Below are positions 55,601 through 64,000 of a DNA stretch of 64,000 nt, piece after piece; position 1 is the stretch's first letter; the number at the start of each line of letters is the position of its first letter. The position numbers and the translations under genes are program-made. The stretch is from Amyelois transitella (taxonomy: Eukaryota > Arthropoda > Insecta > Lepidoptera > Pyralidae): NCBI RefSeq assembly GCF_032362555.1, contig NC_083520.1:8866001-8930000 (forward strand), in the 5' to 3' direction. The notes under the pieces are model-generated. The model was not told the DNA's origin. It saw nothing but the letters and a program-made list of their open reading frames with translations, and did not search any database.

Positions 55601-58600
55601 CTTTATTGTAGTAACATTCCTAGATTGGACCTTCACAAAAGCCACATCTGTCGCAGTGAATCATTGGATGTCATAATGTTTTGATAGGCGTCCGTTTCAT
55701 CACTCTAGGTACGCTAGGCACACCTAGGTTTTGTAATCGCACGTGTCGATATAAGGTGCACGTGCGAATCTAGACGGAATATCGAGTTATATGGTATTTT
55801 TTCAAATTGTACATGATTTTGTGCCGTGTGGTTCCCGGCACCATTATAAAAAAGAATAGGACCACGCCATCTCTTTTCCACGTATGTATTTCCCGAATCC
55901 GTGGTAATTTCAGGATAAACTTAGTATCGTTAGTTTTAATGATGCATTGATCATTTAACGAAAAACTTCTCAATCATCATCAATCAAGTGATTTATCAAG
56001 TGCATAACTACAATCTTGTTTACTTCTCAAACGTAATTCTTAATAAGAATGACTTATGAGAATTATTCAGTAAATGTTCCAATTAAAACATGCAAGCAAG
56101 GCTGACACTATTATGAGTAACAAACAAAGCCGCCTTGTCGGCATTATTTAATTTATAATTACTTCTTTTGCATAACATCATCCCACATCAATACGAACGT
56201 CATTCGCCGCCTCCGAGATTTCCCAGTAATGGCAGAAAAACAGGATAAAACAACCTGTCACCCTGTAGGCTTTTCGTGTGATGTCTATTTTCAGATATTA
56301 TTAATTACACTCAATAAAATTCTTCCGTTATTCAGGGACTGATAGACAACGTAAGTTCAAAACTACACGTTATTTATCGGTGATGACTGAACTCACTCTG
56401 TTTTTATTTAGCTTTTAACTATTAGTATCGATATGCATGTTTAACTGAAATTCTCGTTATTTCTATTTCTATGAGAATTTCGGGAATCGTTCTTAGTGCT
56501 ATTTTAAACTTAGCAAGGAAAATATTAGGTACCTAATCACATGCCAATTTTAGCTTCCTACGCTCAGAATTTTCAGATTAACGTTGTCTGTCACTCAATA
56601 ACGGTGAGTTTCAATAACTATAATGATTGACATTATAGAGCTTTTTAGTCCTGATTACAACCTAATAATGTTTAGGGATATTAGTTATCAAGAAGGTTAC
56701 ATATCGTAATTCCTACCGATTCGTAACACCAGCTAAATTTTAGTCAAAAAATAAATTCCGCGGGTAGTTTTAAATTTAGTCCACATTACCTACCCTTTAG
56801 AGGGTCGCTGTAACTTGTCAATTAATCCGCCATTCTATATTCAAACGCCTAGGAACCAACACAAAATAAACAAGGCAATGAAAGCAGCGACGCGGGAAAT
56901 CAGAAATAACCTGTACCGATGTCCTAATGGTTGTGTTCGGGTTGCAAATGTCAAACCGGGTACAGTCAAGAATAGATCGCAATAAGAGAACATGGGGTAA
57001 TGCCCTCGGGTTATTATAATAAATACAACACAATATCTATGTATATTATAAGGAAAAAGGCAAATTCTACTAGTGGATTCTTTTAGGCGATGGGCTAGCT
57101 ACCTGTCACTATTTGAATCTCAATTCTATCATTCAGCTCGACCGTAGCTTTGTTGGATTTGTTTACTGCGTATGGGAAAAAGTCGTGGTTGTATGAATGT
57201 ATCTAGTGCATCTTTTTATTATGATCCAATGTGGGTTAAGGTCCCATGCAAAGAATTGCGGAGAACAGACGGGAATCGCTTCGTGTAAACCTGACGTTCT
57301 CAATCCAAAATAATGGTCAAAAGACGTACCCGAAATTCCTCTCCAAAGAGGTGAGGATGTAATCGAAATTAACGTCGGCCCCCGCGGCATAGCACGCGCG
57401 ACGCCGTTTTTATCGCGCAAAAGCTATTGTTGTTTCGCTTTTTATTATGACTTGAAACGGGACAGCAATAGTTTTCCGCGCGATAGCAACGCCAATACGA
57501 AAAATACTTCAATATGTTTAATATTCCTTGCCACATTTGGCTTATAAATATTTGAGGCCGTCTTTGATCTTTCGTCATATGACATAGTGAGAAGTTGTAA
57601 TTTAGATTTTATGATAACTGCATTTTAAATAATTTAAATTGTGGAGTGTGCGGCGAGGCATTGTATCCATTTGCTATAAAAAAAAACACGGTCCAGGTGA
57701 TAAGTACCTGAATCACCTTCCATACACCAATCGAGGCGTAATCTCACTGTTATCTCCCAAGCCTACCTCCCCCTGAACCTACTGAGCCTAGTAAAATTGT
57801 CTGAAACATGGCGAACTCTTAAACATTCGCAACCTATTGCACTATATAGTTTCCCATCGCTAATATAATTCCTTATACCCTGTTTTTCTTTTTCTTTTGG
57901 TGCAAAAAAGAGTTTATCTATCTATCTATGAATCGATTCTTCGCCTGTGCCGTTTCTACAATAATGATTAATGATTCGGCGACCATATCCAATATTCTAT
58001 TACCTCTTTCTGTGATTTTGCGTCTAAAACGGTCCTTCTACAGTTTTAATTCCAAGCCCGTATTATTCCAGCCTCCTTAATGCATGTCATGCCGAAACAG
58101 TATTTTTGTAAGGTTTTGAATACTTTATATAGGAGAACCTTTGGTGCTAATAATACTTACAAGAGTGGCAGGGCTTAAAATATTCATTGTTGTTCAATGT
58201 GTGGGCTTTCGGTGATTAACTGATGTCAGTTTTTTGGAGTTTTATAATGTAGAGGTACTACTTACACATTGTCAAAGTTGAATTCTCAGTTTTTTAGCAT
58301 ATTATTAGGATAGAAGCATCCATTATTAGGCATTTTTAGCTCTGATTAGGAATGTGGATGAAGCGAAAGAAGTATGCAAGAATCGTGGCAAGTAGAAAGA
58401 TATAGTTTCTGCCTACCTTCGGGAAGAAGTCGTGATTTTATGTATGTAAGTTAAGTACATTTGGCAACCATATACAAACATACCAAGTCATATACTTTGC
58501 AGTAAACTTTATTTTTAACCAACTTCTAAAACAGAGGAGGTTCTCAATTCGACCTTATTTGTACTACTTCCTGTTGCTATGTAACAAGTTGCCTAAATAT

Positions 58601-59040
58601 TTATTATTGGAAAATAAAATACATGTATTTACATATATATTAATTTTTTGTTTCAAGAAATCGGTCATTTATATACCGGAAATACCGGAATTAATCATTG
58701 AAAATGATAGCTTTCGCGAATATAAACTTTATTTTATACGTGCTAAGTGTGCTGTTCTATTCTATTGTATTTTTTTTTTTCTATGTTTGTCATATATATG
58801 ATAATCGACCACATTTGCATTTAAATGGTAGAAATTAAACTTTATTAAATAGTTTATTTTACGATCCGGCGCCGCAGGTAACTATCAGATTTAATTTTTT
58901 GAACGTTATTTAGTATTTCGAACTTTTAACTGTCACATTTTACTGTTAATTTATTAAACAAGGTCTGACCATATCACCTCAGTCGTGCAGAAGAAGACTC
59001 AAATTTTATTTGTTTTTTACGTAAATGTGGCAGACACAGG
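52632..59040. other. Long AT-rich non-coding stretch with scattered repeat relics
   Basis: No gene was recognised. A decayed Helitron lies at about 54265-54430 (ttttgtaactctttcatgaac, ending cagctagt). SINE family 3 body relics are at about 55335-55470 and 57215-57370. SINE family 1 pieces are at 55819-55876 (head) and 57075-57200. A LINE tail is at 58360-58447. The remainder (notably 52640-54250 and 55890-57070) shows nothing that I can assign and may be intron of Ski. Confidence 0.45.
58360..58447 (+). mobile_element. Family-2 LINE 3' end fragment
   Basis: The sequence aatgtggatgaagcgaaag, caagaatcgtggcaagtag and gtcgtgattttatgtatg is a diverged version of the LINE end seen at 10584-10785 (NADEAKEV and following residues). 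Confidence 0.6.
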
Positions 59041-59042
59041 AC

Positions 59043-59385
59043 TTTATGCGTCGGTGGTCGAATAGGTAAGGTGCCGGCTAAAAGGCACAGGTTCGAATCC
59101 CACCTCGGTCATGCTTACAAATGAACAATTTCCGAAGTTATGTACATTAGTTTGAATACTAACTGACGCTCTTACGGTGAGGGAAAACATCGTGAGTAAA
59201 CCTGCACATTCGGGCACCTAGATGTGTAACCATGAACGATCCAATACGGATTAGGTTTACCTGCGAAGGTTGCGGGGGTCAGGTGGTAGTCGCTTCGTGT
59301 GAAAACCTGACTCACCCAATCCAGGATCCATGGTCAAAGGCACACCCCCGTCTCCTCACCAGAGTGGTGAGGATGCAACCGGGAC
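59043..59385 (+). repeat. tRNA-derived SINE family 3, nearly full-length
   Basis: The head has an A-box-like ggtggtcgaataggta and a perfect B box ggttcgaatcc. The body includes ggtgagggaaaacatcgtgag, cctgcacattcgggcacct, gtgtgaaaacctgactcacc and ggtgaggatgcaaccgggac. Body fragments of this family recur at 9485-9575, 10083-10180, 24945-25070, 55335-55470 and 57215-57370. Confidence 0.7.
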
Positions 59386-59645
59386 TAAAGCAAGAAGGAA
59401 GGAGAGGCAGACAGAGGAAGTCCAGACTTGCAACTAGACAAACAAATATACAAGACGAATGTAAATAGAAATAGGAAAGACCATGACCTACTTTGACCAA
59501 ATCGGGGACATTCTCAAGAAAGATTAAAAGTACCAAAAATCGGCGAGCTCGCATGCATATATTGATGAATGTCGGTGCAGCACGGGTCGTGGCAAGTGTG
59601 GAGAAGAATCTCTGCCTACCCCTCCGAGAAAGAGACTTTATAAAT
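59386..59645 (+). mobile_element. Family-2 LINE 3' fragment
   Basis: The segment contains ggaaggagaggcagacagagg (an Arg-rich coding remnant), ctttgaccaaatcggggac, gaatgtcggtgcagcacggg and ctctgcctacccctccgag. It joins the SINE on its left and is decayed. Confidence 0.55.
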
Positions 59646-59929
59646 ATACCTATACCTTAGATCATTCCCAATATTTGTATGAAGTCGATGTGGCTTATTA
59701 AATTCCATTCACGTTATTAAAGATACGAGTTCTAGATGTTTTTATTGATAAAGTTTTACAACTTAACGCTATAAGGACCACACAACAGAATGGAGTAAGG
59801 TGTATCTTTCGATCAAATTCCTGTTAATTCCGTTCACTTTTACAAAATCACTCTTCTCTCTAATGTTAATCGCATAAATTTTATTCATCAATTAATCTTG
59901 GCAATAGATCAGGTCACGAGCCGAAACCG

Positions 59930-60030
59930 CCGAGCTTGCATGAGAGATATGAATGTGGTTGAAGCGAAAAATGCTGGGACCTTGGCAAGTGGAAAGATAA
60001 AGTCTCTGGGAAGGGCGTGATTTTATGATA
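59930..60030 (+). mobile_element. Family-2 LINE 3' end fragment
   Basis: The sequence gccgagcttgcatgagagat, gaatgtggttgaagcgaaa and gggcgtgattttatgat matches the other family-2 ends with small deletions. Confidence 0.55.
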
Positions 60031-60660
60031 GGTATAGTATTTATATTTAATATGTATATAGTATTTAATAATATTTTACGTTAATATTGTATCAACATAG
60101 ACGATCGGATTGAATTTAGGACATGATAATAAATGGATGGAGAACGCAATGGTCACAGATGTGGAAAATATCATAAGTTATTCCACGTCTGAGCAAAGAC
60201 TTACGTTATGCTCAGAAGTGGGATGTTACCTATAAAAGTTATTAAAACAGACAGTTATCGTTGAAATCGGAATAATTATTGAGATTCGTTCGATTGTGAC
60301 TATGTTAACAAAGAGTAGTTCTCATTGTCTTCTTATCGGGTGTTATTGGGGTGATACGGCGGTCAAAGGCCGGGAGCAGCGCGCGCAAAGGGTCAACGAA
60401 CCCATCCGACTGTCACACTTAGCAAATGTTTGCAATCTTAGAGTTATAATTCCGAGAAATAGTGTTCCATACACGTTCCGTGTAATATACTAGACATTTA
60501 CTCTGGGATTTCCAGAAATACACGGTCGCTCCTGAACTTCACAGTATCGTCTATCTGTGTTAAATATCGTTAAAAGCGATTTAAAAATGATTTCATTATA
60601 ATCATACTTAAAATCACGCCTCTTTCGCTTCACGGTCTTTCATTTCATTAAATCAGAAAT

Positions 60661-60905
60661 ACATAAATCACGCCTCTTTCCCGGAGGAGTAGGCAGAGAC
60701 TACATCTTTCCACTTGCCACGATCCCTTCATATTTCATCGACATTCATAAATCTTCACGCAAGCTCATCGATTTCAGGTACTCTAGACCTGACCTTTGTT
60801 TAGAACGTATCCGATTTGATCAAGGTACGCTCGTCTAGGCCTTCCCACTCCAACAGTCCCATTCACACTCCCTGCTTTCCTTCATCCTCTGGACATTATC
60901 AAACC
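60661..60905 (-). mobile_element. Family-2 LINE 3' fragment
   Basis: The sequence aaatcacgcctctttcccgg, gtaggcagagactacatc, ccacttgccacgatccct, gatttgatcaaggtacgctc and ggccttcccactccaacag matches the coding and untranslated end of the LINE at 10584-10785. It is among the longer copies here. Confidence 0.7.
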
Positions 60906-60942
60906 ATCTAAGCATTCAGGAATTAAGTATTTTGGATGTGAC

Positions 60943-61001
60943 AAAAACAGGAACTGTTAAGTAGTTTGTAACTTACAAAAAACTTAACAGTTCCTGTTTT
61001 T
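60943..61001. other. 59-nt hairpin with perfect 20-bp outer stem
   Basis: Arms 60943-60962 and 60982-61001 are perfect reverse complements (aaaaacaggaactgttaagt and its reverse). The 19-nt centre itself folds as tttgtaa c ttacaaa, extending the stem. It lies just to the right of the LINE fragment at 60661-60905. Confidence 0.75.
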
Positions 61002-62930
61002 ATTTCTTTTTTATAACTTAGACTTAAAAATATTTGTGCTAACATAGTTTTTGCTTAACCTATGCCGCAAACAAAAATAATTATGTAAAGAATACAACTG
61101 AAAATGATGAAAAGATTAAGATGTAGAATTGTAGAGCCGATTCCAGATAACAGACGGGTGAGAAAAGAGAAATATAATGCAGATTAAGTTCGGTGTAAAT
61201 TATAATGACGTTAATAACAATTATGTTATATAGCGGAATGGAAAATAGGTCGCCCTTATCTAGTTTGTGATAAATATTTACACAGTCGGCAGTTTTCTAG
61301 ATGCGCTTCGTATCAAAACAACAGAAATAATGAGAAAATGTTACTATTGCTCCGGCGCAGCGATCCGAAGGCGAATTTGGCCTTTGACCAAAGTTGACGT
61401 TTTGTTTTGCGGGTTTTTTACTAGCACTTGCCAGGTTTGGGACTCATCGCTCCAACGGCGTTCAGCACCAAGTTTGTTTCCTACTAACTGTGTTTCGTTC
61501 CTACCCCAAGAATATGAAGTAAGTAATGCAAAACTGAAGAGACAAATAGTGCTTTTGTGGGATGTTAAGAAACGGTGCGCTGCTAGAGAGATCTTGAGAA
61601 ACGCGAGAGGAGTGTACTTCTCATGATTCGGCGACGATAACTAGAGGGTTGGTAGAGCCAGGGATAGTGGTGGGATATGGGCTCTGAGGCTTCAAAAAGC
61701 TTTCAGAAGCACATACCTTTAGCAGTATCTAGAACGACGAACTACTCGTGGGCACTCGGCCGGTTATTGGATTCCATTCCCTTGGCTTATTTACTAGTTG
61801 AACAAAATGTTTAAATGATATGAAATATTGCATAACTTAGAAGATACCAATAAAAAAAATAATCTAGTGTTTGTCTTGAATGTTACTAGAATTGTGTTGT
61901 TAAGAGAGCATTTGCGGCTTAGAGAGTCTGTTGACAGAAAGATCCTCTAAAATGATCTCCAATTTTTCATTGATTTACAAGATTTCTTCTGTCTGGTTAG
62001 TTTTTTTTTAGACGCAAAAACTTGCCAGGAAATTTCGCTCTGTCATAAGGTAAATTTCTTATCTGGTGAATATAGTAAAGACGCAATGACAATAATGTAA
62101 ATACGCAAAACAAGTACATAGGAAATGGATTTTAATCTACAATCAAATTAGGCCAGGTACTTTAAAGAGATATCTGATAGACACCGAAAAACATCTTTGA
62201 AGATGATAATACTGTACGGCCAATTTCTGTTGATTCTGATAATTTTGACGCAGTGAAGAAAAATTATCGTGGTTAGTAAAACATTGGTCTAAATATACTT
62301 CATCACTCGCTGACTCTGTGATAAGCTGACACCATTTTGCATTCGTTCGTATTATGATTGACTAATAAATGTTATGTTGTTTGTTTCTTATCGACTATCT
62401 CAGGGGTCAGGAGTTAATTTTTATTACTTTCTGCGAAGCGCCGGACCTCACAGATGGCTGTAAAGAATTTACATATCAGAACTCGTATCTTTGTTTGAGG
62501 GACGTGACGTCATTATAATAATCGGCGCTTATAAAGGCAGTTATGGAACAATAGGAGGATATACGCCGGTGGTTCATCTAGTAAGGCTATTATAATATTG
62601 AAAAGATAAGATTTGTTTGTAACTATGCGTTAGTTGTAAGTATCTGTACCTAATATGCAACCGTAATACCTTTATATTAACGATTCACTAGTGAGAGTCG
62701 GTATTACAATGATTAGGTACGTATTCTTAACTCTTAATTCAAATCGAGCATGCGACCAACACGGCCCTTTGATGTTGAATACAATTATGAAACAGAGTTA
62801 ATAAGTGATGCATGTATGCAGCATTGGAACGCATCCTGCCTCGACACCGATCAATATTCTTGATGAGCACCCGGCCATGGTGCGATCGCGTCTACACTTC
62901 AATAGAAACGCTATCTAGCAACCGCCGGCG
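61002..62930. other. Non-coding, repeat-poor stretch
   Basis: No family repeat was recognised. A 119-codon frame at 61267-61626 (plus strand) has no recognisable motif and is not called. The stretch may contain regulatory DNA of the Ski locus. Confidence 0.35.
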
Positions 62931-63330
62931 TATCGAATATAAATTACACAAAATTATAGCAGACGCATAAAATCCGCGCTACGTGCCGCCATAGAGCGTC
63001 GCCATTTTGAAATTCGAACGCTCAGGCGTGCGTTCTGAAACCCGCGAGTCGGCGACCCCGTGACCGAACGCACATATTAATGCGTTGACCGCCCACGGTC
63101 ATGCGTTACCCGACCAAGTTTATTTACAACTCAATATCATAAATGGAGTAGCCATAAAAGAGCTTCGCGACGTGGTGGCGTTGTTATTATGATGTAGTCA
63201 GACTCGCCGCGGGACGGGTCCCGCCGTCACAGACGCGTTTATTGCTTTCGATTTACACTTTTTCGGGTGTTTACGATCGGACGCGAGGTCGCATCGCGTC
63301 CGTTTTGGATTTGGTTTCTTTTTATTGCTT
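62931..63330. promoter_or_regulatory. CpG-rich island-like stretch
   Basis: The composition changes to CpG-rich over about 400 bases (gcgtcgccattttgaaattcg, cgcgagtcggcgaccccgtg, cgccgcgggacgggtcccgc, cgaggtcgcatcgcgtccg) in an AT-rich background. It includes the palindrome gacgggtcccgccgtc and repeated atgcgtt. It could be an alternative promoter, an enhancer or an untranslated exon; no coding signal was seen. Confidence 0.35.
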
Positions 63331-63794
63331 CGTACGAGTGTTATCTGAGAGATCAAACTGATAGAAATTATAATTTCGAAAGCTAGAATGTTGGTTGACT
63401 AGTCACCGCCTACGAACACCTACAAATCGTAGACGTAAGAATATGCAAATTATGCAAAATGGCTATCTTGATCTTTTTGATATGGTTGTACGATACTTGA
63501 ACCTAGAACCAGATATATAATATAATTTTATTATACTAGGCAACGCTCTACCTTTCCTGAATTCGAAACTTTCTTTTTTATGAATATGACTGGCTCCTGA
63601 GGGCTTTCTGGTGTTTGTGGCCAGTTGTGGGACGGCATTCGACAAGAGCGGACCGAGCAAGGTCAACTTTACAACTGGGGCGGCTGTGGCGCGGCGGCCG
63701 CTTGCCATCATTGATTTCACTATGACGCAACCGGCGACGCGGCGCCGGTTCCACTGTTCTCCAATACTAGTCCAGAATAACATGATCTGAGAGC

Positions 63795-63965
63795 AAGATT
63801 TTTTAATTCAATTCACATTTATTGTATACAAGATAGTTAACAAAAAGAATATTAAAAATTACAGTAAGTACACATGAAATAGAAAACTGTAAAAAAATTG
63901 TTTGTCAATCCACAGGAAAAAAAAGGATCTTTGTATTTCGAGAACCTGAAACGAAAACAATAAAA
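63795..63965 (-). mobile_element. Possible LINE 3' end fragment
   Basis: The sequence ttcaattcacatttattgtat and acaagatagttaacaaaaag resembles the T-rich reversed 3' ends of non-LTR elements elsewhere in the window (compare 26195-26260, ccgtttattgtacatac). Evidence is weak. Confidence 0.35.
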
Positions 63966-64000
63966 ATATGTATAGAGACTATAGACGGATATCTGACAAC

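Noticed and set aside
59043-59115. Second tRNA-like stretch with a perfect B box
   Set aside because: It is the head of a longer SINE whose body recurs at several places. The cloverleaf is not complete.
61267-61626. 119-codon plus-strand frame as a gene
   Set aside because: Composition and motifs give no support, and no Ski-like or other family similarity was seen.
1-64000. CRISPR array, bacterial operons or a prophage
   Set aside because: The window is eukaryotic with spliced genes. The repeats are dispersed transposable elements or simple tandem duplications and lack regular spacers.

Overview
The window is nuclear DNA of a lepidopteran insect. The intergenic and intronic DNA is AT-rich and packed with moth and butterfly type repeats: SINE-like elements with (ATGT)n tails, reverse-transcriptase LINE tails, Helitrons running from TC to CTAG, and piggyBac elements at TTAA sites. 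Genes are split by GT-AG introns. All exon boundaries here were read by eye from splice signals, reading phase and homology to remembered families. No alignment or search was run.

Layout: (1) 1-6000, plus strand: the last ten coding exons of a Slob/PXK-family pseudokinase (slowpoke-binding protein-like), with its 5' end outside the window. (2) 6932-28436: a cluster of four paralogous mitochondrial 2-oxoglutarate/malate carrier genes (SLC25A11/OGC type). One is on the plus strand (6932-12125) and three are on the minus strand (12916-16928, 18066-21272, 22599-28436). A decayed exon-6 fragment of a further copy lies at 21732-21812. All four share six exons and the same intron phases (2,2,2,0,2). 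The copy at 22599-28436 looks like the conserved housekeeping carrier. The copy at 12916-16928 is very divergent but keeps an open frame and splice sites. (3) 30242-31429, minus: a small predicted membrane protein with an acidic tail. (4) 33545-34838, minus: a CCDC32-like AP2-assembly factor and a sepiapterin reductase, whose reading frames are only 32 nt apart and may share one transcript. (5) 37643-38449, plus: the large first coding exon of the Ski/Sno (Snoo) corepressor, behind a GC-rich 5' region. No later Ski exon was recognised in the remaining 25 kb, which probably includes a very long first intron.

The rest of the window (38.5-64 kb) is mostly mobile DNA and unassigned sequence. An apparently intact piggyBac-type element (40178-42581) sits inside an older SINE copy. 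A decayed relative lies at 51002-52627. Three SINE copies and two intervening spacers form a tandem duplication at 46421-47724. Two long near-perfect hairpins lie at 48325-48399 and 60943-61001. No rRNA gene, CRISPR array, operon or functional tRNA gene was seen; tRNA-like stretches belong to SINEs.

The most notable points are the fast-diverging carrier cluster, with changes at a substrate-site arginine, the possible dicistronic CCDC32-SPR arrangement, the shared 3' end of the SINE family and a LINE family (a mobilisation partnership), and the two piggyBac relatives with different subterminal motifs at matching positions.
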